Shown piece after piece: positions 18,131 through 26,047 of a stretch of DNA of 64,000 nt. Origin of the DNA: Sodaliphilus pleomorphus (lineage in GTDB: Bacteria; Bacteroidota; Bacteroidia; Bacteroidales; Muribaculaceae); the NCBI RefSeq assembly GCF_009676955.1, contig NZ_CP045696.1, positions 2,809,001 through 2,873,000 of the forward strand, given 5' to 3'. The notes beneath the pieces were generated by a model. That model worked only from the letters and a program-made list of their open reading frames with translations. It was not told where the DNA came from and did not search any database. The position numbers and the translations under genes were made by a program. Within the stretch, counting starts at the first letter, position 1, and every line of letters begins with the position of its first letter.

Positions 18131-18508
18131 TTACCGGTGAGTATAGAGAATTGAAAACTTGGTGAACACCTGCGACTGTTGACCTGTGATTTCGCCCCTC
18201 GCTCTTGTGAGGCCTGAAGTCTCTTGGTCGATGTGCAAGAAGTTGATTGTGACTTGCGGGTCGTCGATGGGCGATATGGGAATTATGAATTTCAGGTTCT
18301 TCACCTGCGAGAGCCGAAGCTGCACGCCCAGCTTGCGCTCAAGAAGCTCGGTCACAATTTTAATGATGCACACCCCAGGCGTGATGGGTTTGACTGGAAA
18401 GTGAGCTTTGTAGATGACATGCTCGCGATTGAGCCCTATGGTCACTGCGTTGCCAGTGTCGTCAAGTATCGTGAAAAAGTCATTCAGCAGTGTCATTGGT
18501 TGTCTCAT
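18131..18508 (-). CDS. FabA/FabZ-like hotdog dehydratase
   Basis: A small hotdog-fold protein of about 125 residues. The motif HFPVKPITPGV matches the active-site helix start of 3-hydroxyacyl-ACP dehydratases (HFPGxPxxPGV), with the catalytic histidine present and the usual glycine replaced by valine. The start at 18508 (MRQPMTLLND) was preferred over 18544 because the latter adds a basic, unlikely leader; 18496 is also possible. It overlaps the upstream secreted-protein gene. With the dehydratase at 25604-26047 it makes two dehydratases in the cluster, as aryl-polyene systems typically have. Confidence 0.75.
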   Translation of the reverse strand: MRQPMTLLNDFFTILDDTGNAVTIGLNREHVIYKAHFPVKPITPGVCIIKIVTELLERKLGVQLRLSQVKNLKFIIPISPIDDPQVTINFLHIDQETSGLTRARGEITGQQSQVFTKFSILYTHR

Positions 18509-18998
18509 TGTTTTGCCGGTCACTCTCCTGCAACTGCGGGTCACACTCGATGGGAGTGAACGTGTAGGTTATCTTGTATTTCACGTTGGTGAGGCACAGG
18601 CCTCGGTCCTCGGTCATGACAAGCTCGTAATTTCCGCTCTTGGTGCCAGCTGTGGCAGTAGTGGCGTTGAACAGAAACTTGATGTCGCTCTTGAGCACAC
18701 GTCGCACATACCACTTGTCGATCATGGGCATGAGCTGCGACAAGCTCACTTGCTGCCGGTCGGGACTCACTGCAAAGGCAAGGGCTTTGATGCCAAACTC
18801 GTTGACGAGCATGCCCTTGATGCTGTCGTTCACATTTTTCACAATGGCTATGCCCGTGATGGTGGCACCTCTTGCGGTCATGTCGAAGCGATACTCGACG
18901 CGGCCTGAGTGGGGCACATCGATCACATAGTCCTTTTGGGCCGCGGTGCCAAAGACGGCTGTGAGCAGCAGACTAACGAACAGTAAACACCGAGCCAT
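18480..18998 (-). CDS. Secreted hypothetical protein of the pigment cluster
   Basis: A 172-residue protein with a clear signal peptide (MARCLLFVSLLLTAVFGTAAQ), mostly beta-strand sequence after it, and a polar C-terminal tail. No catalytic motif is visible. Its place directly after the LolA-like gene, with a 26-base overlap, suggests a role in carrying or inserting the pigment lipid across the periplasm. Aryl-polyene clusters of Proteobacteria have small lipoprotein or DUF3261-type genes at an equivalent place, but a homologous relation is not shown here. Confidence 0.72.
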   Translation of the reverse strand: MARCLLFVSLLLTAVFGTAAQKDYVIDVPHSGRVEYRFDMTARGATITGIAIVKNVNDSIKGMLVNEFGIKALAFAVSPDRQQVSLSQLMPMIDKWYVRRVLKSDIKFLFNATTATAGTKSGNYELVMTEDRGLCLTNVKYKITYTFTPIECDPQLQESDRQNNETTNDTAE

Positions 18999-19614
18999 TG
19001 ATGTAGCTGTTGGTTTTCACATGTTTCAAGTCGATGATGGTGTTGTCGCCATTTCTCTCGGTCATCACCACCCTCGACACCATCGACCGGGCTGCGTTGA
19101 AGTGCAAGCTTATGAGTTTGAACATTTTCTTCATCTTGCCCGTTTTGGGAGTGAGTTGTGCCACATAGTTGCCACCGTCGAGATACATGCCGACCTTGAA
19201 GTCGCGGTTGTTGCTCAAGCTCTTGCCTGTGACGCTGCTCATCATGATGCGCGCTATGCTTTGAAACACGCTGCTGCTCGAGGCGTTGACCTGGGTTGTG
19301 CGTTTGCCCGATTTCATGGTCACCCGGCCGTTGTTGACCACAAAAATGTAGCTGTAGGGCGAGGTGTACTCCCAACGCAGCTGTCCGGCGCTGGTGTAGT
19401 ACATGTGCCCGCGCGACACCATCTTGTCGTTGAGAAACGACATCGTCTTGGTTTGCACAAATGTGCAAGTCGCTGTCTTGATGCTTGCGGCCGCACGGTC
19501 GATGCGGGCGATCATAGCCTTGCTTTGCGCCGGGGAGGCTTTCTTGAGTTGGGCCTGAGCCCCAGTGCACACTGCAAGCACCCATAATAGTAGTATTGCA
19601 ATTGTTTTTTTCAT
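18973..19614 (-). CDS. LolA-like periplasmic lipid carrier
   Basis: A 213-residue protein starting MKKTIAILLLWVLAVCTGAQAQ (an upstream ATG at 19650 would place twelve polar residues before the signal peptide). The mature part follows the LolA pattern: KTATCTFVQTKTMSFLNDKM, then GQLRWEYTSPYSYIFVVNNG, the half-barrel strands, and a C-terminal SVFTV strand. LolA-like proteins of aryl-polyene clusters are thought to ferry the hydrophobic product from the exporter to the outer membrane. Its neighbours here, the exporter and two secreted proteins, agree. Confidence 0.85.
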   Translation of the reverse strand: MKKTIAILLLWVLAVCTGAQAQLKKASPAQSKAMIARIDRAAASIKTATCTFVQTKTMSFLNDKMVSRGHMYYTSAGQLRWEYTSPYSYIFVVNNGRVTMKSGKRTTQVNASSSSVFQSIARIMMSSVTGKSLSNNRDFKVGMYLDGGNYVAQLTPKTGKMKKMFKLISLHFNAARSMVSRVVMTERNGDNTIIDLKHVKTNSYINGSVFTVR

Positions 19615-19639
19615 TGAAACCTTGCTTTTTGTCTTGTTT

Positions 19640-19990
19640 TCATTGTACAATCAGGAGGCATCCACCCATGATTAGCCCCACGCCTATCCAGTGCGACACT
19701 GCAATGTGCTCATGGAAGAACACCATGGCAGCCAGCATGCCAAATACGTAGCTCAGCGAGATCAGCGGGTAGGCCTGGCTCAAAGGGAAATGCTTGATGA
19801 TATACATCCACAGCACGGTGGCAGTCGTGAAGCACACACCGCAGCCCAGCCACCACCAGTTGGTGAGTTGCGACTGGATGAAACGCCACGACCAGCTCAA
19901 GGGTCCCATGGCGTTGAGTGCACACTTGAGCAGCACCTGCCCTGCAGCCAGGCACAGGCATTCCAATACCGATGTGAGTAACAGTTTCAT
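19640..19990 (-). CDS. Small EamA/SMR-like membrane protein
   Basis: A 116-residue protein with four predicted membrane helices, including QVLLKCALNAMG after the first and the EamA-like LSQAYPLISLSYVFGMLAAMVFF. It resembles small multidrug-resistance or ArnE/ArnF half-transporters, which flip undecaprenyl-linked sugars. Together with the glycosyltransferase at 17371-18126 this hints at a polyprenyl-linked sugar step in pigment assembly. It overlaps the stop of the upstream gene by four bases. Confidence 0.75.
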   Translation of the reverse strand: MKLLLTSVLECLCLAAGQVLLKCALNAMGPLSWSWRFIQSQLTNWWWLGCGVCFTTATVLWMYIIKHFPLSQAYPLISLSYVFGMLAAMVFFHEHIAVSHWIGVGLIMGGCLLIVQ

Positions 19991-20907
19991 CGTGCAAGTC
20001 TAATGATTGAAGCGTTTTTGCCCTCGATGTTCACAACCAGAGCGCTGCCCATGTGTTGCTGTTGCAACATGCAGGCTGCCGCCATGGTGCCAAAGGCCGA
20101 GGCCGTGTCGCTGTCGCCAAAGATGCTCTTGTAGCTCATGATGGGCACACCTAACCGCTTCAAGAAATCATATTGTTGTGTGTCGATGCCGTTGGTGCCT
20201 GTCCACACGACATCGGGAGATCCCACCTTGTCGGCTATGGGAGTGTCGTGGTAGAGCTCGACGCTCTCGACCCTGCACAAGGCATTGCAGGCATTTCTCG
20301 ACACTACCATCGAGACCGAGCCTTCGCTCATCGTTGTTTGCCCTGGCCTTCCTGCAAGACCGGCTTGCAGGAGAATGCGGCTTGCTGCAGGCGTGAGCTC
20401 GTCGTTGCAGCTCACCAGTGTGTTGCTCACCGAGCCCCGCTCGAGTTGCATGAAGGCATCGAGCAAAGCCCAGTCAAAGGAATGGCCGTTGTGGGAATAG
20501 GTGGCATTGTAGCCGTGGCAATGAGTATAAATGGCGATGAGCGACCCAGTCGTGTTGTGGGTCGACTGCATGAAGTGGGTGGGCTGGTTGGCCGTTTCGC
20601 CTTCGGCAACGAGGGCTTGAATGAAGCTCTCGGTATCGGCCATGCAGCCACGTCCGGTTCCGCTTATCACTGCATCGGGTACCGTAATCCCGGCATCGCC
20701 CAATGCCCTCGTCGAGGTCACCACCGCCCGCTTGAGTATCTTGCCCCAGCGGCGCGACTTGAGCGGGTTGGGCCATTGCCTGAACTCGGGGTCGATGGCT
20801 GGCGTGCAGGGCGTGGTGGGCACGACAGGATTTTGCATCCACTCGCGGGAGAGTGGCTGCTGCATCGAGATGTGGGCCACGCTGTTGATATATACCTTGT
20901 TGCTCAT
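19987..20907 (-). CDS. Ketosynthase-like chain-length factor
   Basis: A 306-residue thiolase-fold protein related to beta-ketoacyl synthases but shorter. Where a ketosynthase has its catalytic cysteine, this protein reads QSTHNTTGSLIA; the cysteine is missing, as in chain-length factors. Conserved late motifs are degenerate (MSYKSIFGDSDTASAFG in place of KSxxGHxxGA). It directly follows a full ketosynthase (gap of 4 bases), the arrangement of a type II KS/CLF pair that sets polyene length. The start at 20907 (MSNKVYINSV) was preferred over 20928, which would overlap the ketosynthase. Confidence 0.8.
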   Translation of the reverse strand: MSNKVYINSVAHISMQQPLSREWMQNPVVPTTPCTPAIDPEFRQWPNPLKSRRWGKILKRAVVTSTRALGDAGITVPDAVISGTGRGCMADTESFIQALVAEGETANQPTHFMQSTHNTTGSLIAIYTHCHGYNATYSHNGHSFDWALLDAFMQLERGSVSNTLVSCNDELTPAASRILLQAGLAGRPGQTTMSEGSVSMVVSRNACNALCRVESVELYHDTPIADKVGSPDVVWTGTNGIDTQQYDFLKRLGVPIMSYKSIFGDSDTASAFGTMAAACMLQQQHMGSALVVNIEGKNASIIRLAR

Positions 20908-20911
20908 TGCC

Positions 20912-22132
20912 TCACACTTTTTTTCCATATTTTGAAATCACAATCGAGCTGTCGTTGCCTCCAAACCCGAAAGCGTTGCACATGATGTGCTCAATCGCCT
21001 TGGTGGGCGTTGCACTGGTCACTGGTCGCAATCCATCTCGCATGGGCTTTGCCCAATTGAGGTTGACGGGCAGAAACTGGTGCTCGAGTGCCATGATGCA
21101 GAAAGCGGCCTCAATCGCCCCCGAGGCACTGGTCGTGTGCCCCGTGAAGGGCTTGGTCGACGAGAAGGGTGGCACCTGGCTGCCGAACACCCGCCGCAGC
21201 GCCTCGCACTCGCTGGCGTCGTTGTTGGGAGTGCCGGTGCCGTGAGCATTGATGTAGTCGATGTCGCTGGGTTGCAGCCGGGCTGTTTTCAGCGCTTCGC
21301 TCATAGCCAGGAAGGCACCTTCGCCATTGCTGCTCGAGGCCGTCTGGTGAAAGGCGTCGCAACGATTGCCTGCGCCCGAGAGCACGGCAAGCGGCCTGCA
21401 ACCGCGATCCAGCGCATGGCGCTCACACTCGAGTACAAGATAGGCTGCTCCCTCACCCAGGTTGAGGCCGGCACGTGTGTCGTCAAATGGCCGGCATGGC
21501 TCCTGGTCGAGAATCATGAGCGACTTGAACCCGTTCAGGTGATAGCGCGTGAGGCTCTCGCTGCCGCCAGCCACAACCACCTGTGCCCGATGGCTCTCGA
21601 TGAGCTTGGCTCCCAGTTGAATGGCATTCATGGCCGACGAGCAAGCGGTCGACAACGTGGTGACCAGGTTGAACTGCCCAGGGAAACACTCGGCAATGCC
21701 CTCGGTGCTTGTGCCGCAACTGTGTGTGGCAATATACTTGCAACGGTCGGCATTGTGATTGCAGTCGTCGTAGCAGTCCTCGATTTGGTCCATGTCGCCC
21801 ACGGTTGTGCCCGAGAGCAACGCGGCCCTGTCGCAGTCTCGCAGGCGGGCACTGTGCAGTGCTTCGTCAACGGCAATGGCACCCATGAGCGATGTGCGCG
21901 ACAGCGCGCCCAAGCTGGTGCTGCGGCACGACGGCGAGGCCTCCAGTTGCTGAATCATTTCCTCGCAAGAGAGCTTCACCTCGCCCACAGGAAACTCGTG
22001 GTGCACGCTGCGCAGGTAGCGCATGGGCGCTATGCCCGAGCGATGCTGCTGTAGCGCGTCGAGGCACTCACTGGCATTGTTGCCAATTGCCGAAATCACG
22101 CCCATGCCTGTGATGACAATTCTCTCTCTCAT
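20912..22132 (-). CDS. FabF-type beta-ketoacyl-ACP synthase
   Basis: A 406-residue condensing enzyme starting MRERIVITGMGVISAIGNN (an upstream ATG at 22156 adds eight unlikely residues). The catalytic cysteine is in TLSTACSSAMNA near residue 160, and the histidines are in NAHGTGTPNND and KPFTGHTTSASGA. It probably forms a heterodimer with the cysteine-less protein encoded next (19987-20907) and extends the coumaroyl starter with malonyl units. It lies 51 bases downstream of the ACP gene. Confidence 0.92.
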   Translation of the reverse strand: MRERIVITGMGVISAIGNNASECLDALQQHRSGIAPMRYLRSVHHEFPVGEVKLSCEEMIQQLEASPSCRSTSLGALSRTSLMGAIAVDEALHSARLRDCDRAALLSGTTVGDMDQIEDCYDDCNHNADRCKYIATHSCGTSTEGIAECFPGQFNLVTTLSTACSSAMNAIQLGAKLIESHRAQVVVAGGSESLTRYHLNGFKSLMILDQEPCRPFDDTRAGLNLGEGAAYLVLECERHALDRGCRPLAVLSGAGNRCDAFHQTASSSNGEGAFLAMSEALKTARLQPSDIDYINAHGTGTPNNDASECEALRRVFGSQVPPFSSTKPFTGHTTSASGAIEAAFCIMALEHQFLPVNLNWAKPMRDGLRPVTSATPTKAIEHIMCNAFGFGGNDSSIVISKYGKKV

Positions 22133-22183
22133 GATTACTCTTCCTGGTCGTTGCACATTGCCGGCGTTGCCTGCTGCCGCGGC

Positions 22184-22441
22184 TCACTTCGTTCTATGCT
22201 TTGACACAAAATCGGCAAGAACGTTTATCGACTTGAAAATTTCTTTTCCCTTTTTAGGGTCGCTCAAGCGCAGGCCGTAGTTCTTCTCGAGCAGTACAAT
22301 CAGCTCAAGAGCGTCGATCGAGTCCAGTCCCAGCCCTTCGCCGAAGAGCGGGCTGTCGTTGTCGATATCGGCTGGCTCGATTTCTTCAAGATTCAACGCC
22401 TCGATGATTTGCCTTTTCAATTGTTCTTTTAAATCTTCCAT
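22184..22441 (-). CDS. Acyl carrier protein 1
   Basis: An 85-residue acyl carrier protein with the phosphopantetheine site LGLDSIDALELIVLLEKNYG (Ser41). It is the first gene of the minus-strand block running to 7423 and has its own -7 box upstream (22461-22468). It differs clearly from the second carrier protein at 26971-27219, suggesting that each works with its own partner enzymes. Confidence 0.92.
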   Translation of the reverse strand: MEDLKEQLKRQIIEALNLEEIEPADIDNDSPLFGEGLGLDSIDALELIVLLEKNYGLRLSDPKKGKEIFKSINVLADFVSKHRTK

Positions 22442-22460
22442 AACAAAACGTTTGAAGCTA

Positions 22461-22468
22461 CAAATTTA
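22461..22468 (-). promoter_or_regulatory. -7 box of the ACP1 block
   Basis: TAAATTTG on the minus strand, 19 bases upstream of the ACP1 start. A -33 element is not obvious. The remaining 270 bases up to 22735 hold no gene I can support and presumably the promoter of the plus-strand gene at 22736. Confidence 0.5.
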
Positions 22469-22735
22469 CTCATTTTAATCGTTATCGTGTGTTATTGTAC
22501 CCAAAAATACTTTTACCCACGCAACAAAGCTGTGACTTGCAACCAGCCGTCGCCCTTGCTGCTGCGCCTGCAAGTTTGGGCTCAAATGTGTGTTTGCTAT
22601 GCACAGGAATGTGCATTTTTCTTTGAAATGTGGTTCTTTATGTTTATCTTTGAGCTGAAAATGTGTGCTGTTTTAAACTGAAGACTCGTTTTACAGTCAC
22701 AATAAAGTAACGATGAGTATTATTTAACACTAAAG

Positions 22736-23287
22736 ATGATGATTATGAAAAAATTGGTATTGCTCTTGATTGTCGCATTGGCCTTGGGCGCGTCGTCGGC
22801 TCAAGCTGTGACGGGTAAGCGCTTGCCCCGCAAGGCACGCAAGGTTGCGGTTGCAGCAGTCAAGTATAACTACACCGGCACCTATGAGAACTCCTTTGCC
22901 GACTACGAGGGAAATCCTGTGACTACCTATTTGGCTATCAACTACGACGCCTCGACGGGCGAGGCCACGGGTGAATATAAAAACGACGAGGGCGAGGTGA
23001 TTCCCATCGTGGGCAAGGTGGAGGGCGGCAAGCTGAAATGCCACCAGGCCGACCCCAATGCCGACTTGCTCAATCAGGTTGACCTCACGCTTCACTTCTA
23101 CGACAACAACCGGCTCAAGGTGGATGAGATAAGCGGCGCTTTCAAGCGCACTTCGAGCGAGTATACGGCCATCGAGATGCGGGCTCCAGAGCAGGCCGAG
23201 TCGTCGGCCCCAAGCAAGAGCTTGCAAGAGGCAGGCGAAGAGGTGAAGAAGGCTGCCGCCGCAGGTCAGCCCGAGCCCACGCGTTGA
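22736..23287 (+). CDS. Small secreted protein between the two pigment blocks
   Basis: A 183-residue protein with a signal peptide (MKKLVLLLIVALALGASSAQA; the ATG at 22745 is the better start, since three residues precede it). The mature part has a basic start, a beta-rich centre (YTGTYENSFADYEGNPVTTY) and an Ala/Glu/Pro-rich tail. It is the only plus-strand gene in the 25-kb pigment region, divergent from ACP1 and convergent with 23377-23973. The family is not recognised. It may be an insertion into the cluster or an accessory cell-envelope protein. Confidence 0.75.
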   Translation: MMIMKKLVLLLIVALALGASSAQAVTGKRLPRKARKVAVAAVKYNYTGTYENSFADYEGNPVTTYLAINYDASTGEATGEYKNDEGEVIPIVGKVEGGKLKCHQADPNADLLNQVDLTLHFYDNNRLKVDEISGAFKRTSSEYTAIEMRAPEQAESSAPSKSLQEAGEEVKKAAAAGQPEPTR

Positions 23288-23376
23288 GCCTCGACAGGTT
23301 TTCTTTAAAAAGTATTTCAATGCCCGCAGCGGTTATGTGGCCAGTGTGCCACACAGCGTTGCGGGCTTGCTGTGCT

Positions 23377-23973
23377 TCATGCACTGGTGTTGTAGAGCTT
23401 GGCCAGTGTGGCGGCATCAAAGTCGGGGTCGCCCTTGCGTGTCACGACCACGAGCGCGTCGTAGTGGTCGCGGTCGGTGCAATCGAGCCAGCCCGTGATG
23501 GCGCTGCTCGTGACGGGATCTTGAAACAAGTGGGTGGTACCCTCCACGATCACTTGTGGGTCAAATGCCGGCAGCACGCCGAACATCGTCTCGCCGTAGT
23601 ACTTGTTGCGTATCGCTATTTCTCCTGTCACGATGTTGGGCAGGGTGTAGACAAATATTGCCGGGCTCGGATAGTAGTTGGCCGTGTCGTCGATAGTGTG
23701 CTGGTACTCGGCATCGTCGCATAGCGAACCCGTGCGGTTGTAGAATACCACAGCGCGGTCTTCGCAGTCGGTCTTGCGTGGCGTTTCGAGTTGGAGCAGC
23801 AGCTCGCTTGCCACAAAGCCCAGGCGGCACAGTCCGTCCATCTTGAAAAATTTGGGATAACCGCCTATGTGCTTGCGGTACACCTCTTTCAACAATTCGC
23901 CTCCAGCGCTGTGTGTGTCGATTGTGTGATTGTCGACAATGATGTGGTGTGGTGTTATTCTCACCCAGTGCAT
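23377..23973 (-). CDS. Truncated ketosynthase-like protein
   Basis: A 198-residue protein that resembles the N-terminal half of a ketosynthase: RAVVFYNRTGSLCDD corresponds to the GxxxGTGxGxxxD segment, and PSPAIFVYTLPNIVTGEIAI to the segment holding the active-site nucleophile, where asparagine stands instead of cysteine. No C-terminal half is present, so it cannot be a standard condensing enzyme. It overlaps the upstream ketosynthase gene by 13 bases and ends the block that starts at 32451. Possibly a structural partner of the 23961-25163 ketosynthase. The assignment rests on pattern only. Confidence 0.65.
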   Translation of the reverse strand: MHWVRITPHHIIVDNHTIDTHSAGGELLKEVYRKHIGGYPKFFKMDGLCRLGFVASELLLQLETPRKTDCEDRAVVFYNRTGSLCDDAEYQHTIDDTANYYPSPAIFVYTLPNIVTGEIAIRNKYYGETMFGVLPAFDPQVIVEGTTHLFQDPVTSSAITGWLDCTDRDHYDALVVVTRKGDPDFDAATLAKLYNTSA

Positions 23974-25163
23974 GACGTTTCTCCTTCCTTTGTGTTATTA
24001 TGCTGTTGCGATGTTTCGTCGGCAATTTTCTTGTAGAGAATGGCGGCATTGCAGCCTCCAAATCCCGATAGCAGTTTCACAAACTCCTGCTTGGCAGTGT
24101 AGCGGTTCTCGTTGCTCACCTTCACAGGATGCGACACGCCCAGGTGCTCAAAGCCGCGTGTGGCCAGCACGGTATGGTCGTCGATACTGTGCATCGACAG
24201 CACAGCTTCGAGCACACCGGCTGCACCCATGGTGTGGCCATAATAGCCTTTCATTGTGTTGACAGGGACGTCGATCAGGCCCGCGCGATCGATAGCTATC
24301 GACTCCATCTCGTCGTTGTAGAGGGTCGACGTGCCATGGCAGTTGACCATGGCGATCTTGTTCAAGTCCTGGCCCTGCAGCACTGCACGCAAGGCGCGGT
24401 AGCTGCCCTCGCCGGTGCGTGATGGCCCCGAAATGTGATTGGCATCGTTGCGAATGGCGCCACGAGCCGCCGTCCACAGTCCATGGGCCTGAGCGGTGCG
24501 CTTGTAGATAATAGTTGCTGCGGCCTCGCCCAGATTCAACCCACAGCGGTCGCGGTCGAAAGGTTTGCACGCTACTGGCGACAATGCATGGAACGACTGG
24601 AACCCCGAAACGATGAAGCGCGACTGCACGTCGGCTCCCGTCACCACGGCACAGTCGTAACGGCCACTTTCCAGGGCGCGCATGGCAACGATTTGGGCAC
24701 ACAAGCCCGAGATGCAGGCGTTGGACACTGTGATGGGCGTGTTGGGGTTCCCCAGCAGGCGGGCAATCTTGCGCGCTGTCACGCCCAGCAGCACGCTCTG
24801 CCCTGGGCAGCGAGGACTGCGTGAGTCGAGCAACTCCACATTGCCCTTGGTGCTGGAAAACACCAGCAGCACGCGGGGCGAGGCTATGTCGATGCCGGCA
24901 GTGGCAAGTGCTCCTGTGATGGCAAGCAGGCACAGCTGTTCAAAACGGGTGCATTGCGCCCCGCTGGCCAGCCCGTTGGCAATTGAGAGAAAGTGGCTGT
25001 GCACTTGATCCCAGTCCATGAGAGAGGCTGTGAAAGGCTGGGGCACATCGTGCCATCCCGAGTAGGTCGTGAGCATTGATTTCCCCGCTTTCACGGCCTC
25101 GTAGTTTTCGCCTGTGCCGTAGCCCAAGGGCGACACAATACAGTCGCCTATCTTGGCAATCAT
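23961..25163 (-). CDS. Beta-ketoacyl-ACP synthase (second)
   Basis: A 400-residue ketosynthase. The active-site cysteine is in TVSNACISGLCA, followed by VNCHGTSTLYND and MKGYYGHTMGAAGVLE, so the Cys-His-His triad is present. The start at 25163 (MIAKIGDCIVSPLG) overlaps the thioesterase stop as ATGA; longer starts up to 25217 would read far into the upstream gene. It is the second of three full ketosynthases in the cluster, followed by a truncated relative. Confidence 0.9.
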   Translation of the reverse strand: MIAKIGDCIVSPLGYGTGENYEAVKAGKSMLTTYSGWHDVPQPFTASLMDWDQVHSHFLSIANGLASGAQCTRFEQLCLLAITGALATAGIDIASPRVLLVFSSTKGNVELLDSRSPRCPGQSVLLGVTARKIARLLGNPNTPITVSNACISGLCAQIVAMRALESGRYDCAVVTGADVQSRFIVSGFQSFHALSPVACKPFDRDRCGLNLGEAAATIIYKRTAQAHGLWTAARGAIRNDANHISGPSRTGEGSYRALRAVLQGQDLNKIAMVNCHGTSTLYNDEMESIAIDRAGLIDVPVNTMKGYYGHTMGAAGVLEAVLSMHSIDDHTVLATRGFEHLGVSHPVKVSNENRYTAKQEFVKLLSGFGGCNAAILYKKIADETSQQHNNTKEGETSCTG

Positions 25164-25600
25164 TTCTCCTGTATCCATTTCTTCTTCCATTGTGCGTAAA
25201 ATGGCGGATTGGTCCACATGAGCTGGTAGTTGCGGTCGAGAAACACCTGCACCGTGTGCCCGGTAGCATAGAGCTCGTTGGTGTCCTGGTCGCGTATTTG
25301 ATAGTCGAAAATCAACTTGGCAGCGTCGCAGGGCCTGTAGTAGATGTCGATGCGGGGACGGGTGCCCCGGCGCATGGCACGTTCATACTTGAAGGAGAGC
25401 TCCACCAGCGGTGCATAGCAGCCGTTGGCATAGATGCTGTCGTAGCCTATGCCGTATTTCTTGCCAAATGCCTCGCGGGCGTCTTCAAAATAAAGGGAAT
25501 AGGCTCCGTGCCACACAAATTGCATGGAGTCGACCTCGCTGAAACGTATTTCCAGGTTCTTTGAGGCCATGAGGGTGTTGCTGTGTATGCTTTGTGCCAT
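25160..25600 (-). CDS. Hotdog acyl-thioesterase (YbgC/FadM-like)
   Basis: A 146-residue hotdog thioesterase. The motif VDSMQFVWHGAYSLYFEDARE corresponds to the D-x(n)-GHVNN-Y-FE-aR block of the 4-hydroxybenzoyl-CoA/YbgC family, with the aspartate kept and the usual asparagines replaced. Thioesterases of aryl-polyene clusters may release the finished acyl chain or edit the carrier protein. Four bases separate it from the dehydratase gene. Confidence 0.85.
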   Translation of the reverse strand: MAQSIHSNTLMASKNLEIRFSEVDSMQFVWHGAYSLYFEDAREAFGKKYGIGYDSIYANGCYAPLVELSFKYERAMRRGTRPRIDIYYRPCDAAKLIFDYQIRDQDTNELYATGHTVQVFLDRNYQLMWTNPPFYAQWKKKWIQEK

Positions 25601-25603
25601 AGT

Positions 25604-26047
25604 CTATTTCATTTCACTGTCGGTCACGGCTATTTTCATTTCGCCCGAAGCTATTGTCTCGCCACCTGTTGTGATTGTGGCCTCGACCAGGGTGAGGCCC
25701 ATGATTTCTTCTTTTACCTTGATTGTCGTGGTGAGTATCTCGCCCACACGCGGGCAACGGTTCACCACCATGCCGTGTATGGCGCCTATGAATCCCAGTT
25801 GGATGGGCCGGTTTAGCAGGTACTTGTTGGTAAAACCGAGTCGGGCTGCACAGGTCTGTGCCATGTTTTCGGCCAGCGCACAGCCGTTGAGCAGGCCTTG
25901 CTCTGCAAAGATGTTGTCTTCTCTCACGGTGAATCGCGTGGTGGTGCTCGTTGTGTCGCAGTGCACAAGCCGGTCGATCATTACGAAGGGATCTTGCTGG
26001 GGCAGGAGCTCGTGCACGTCGATGTTGTTGAAGTTGTAGTCGGTCAT
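25604..26047 (-). CDS. 3-hydroxyacyl-ACP dehydratase-like hotdog protein
   Basis: A 147-residue protein starting MTDYNFNNIDVHELLPQQDP, a pattern shared with FabZ/ApeP-like dehydratases (LLPQxxPFxMID). The segment FAEQGLLNGCALAENMAQTCA occupies the place of the central active-site helix, with the glutamate kept. The start overlaps the acyltransferase stop as ATGA. It is one of two dehydratases here; aryl-polyene assembly uses such a pair to create each conjugated double bond. Confidence 0.82.
   Translation of the reverse strand: MTDYNFNNIDVHELLPQQDPFVMIDRLVHCDTTSTTTRFTVREDNIFAEQGLLNGCALAENMAQTCAARLGFTNKYLLNRPIQLGFIGAIHGMVVNRCPRVGEILTTTIKVKEEIMGLTLVEATITTGGETIASGEMKIAVTDSEMK

Noticed and set aside
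22487..22681. 64-codon frame between ACP1 and the secreted-protein gene
   Set aside because: Composition rich in Cys, Phe and Met, no start signal and no resemblance to a protein family.
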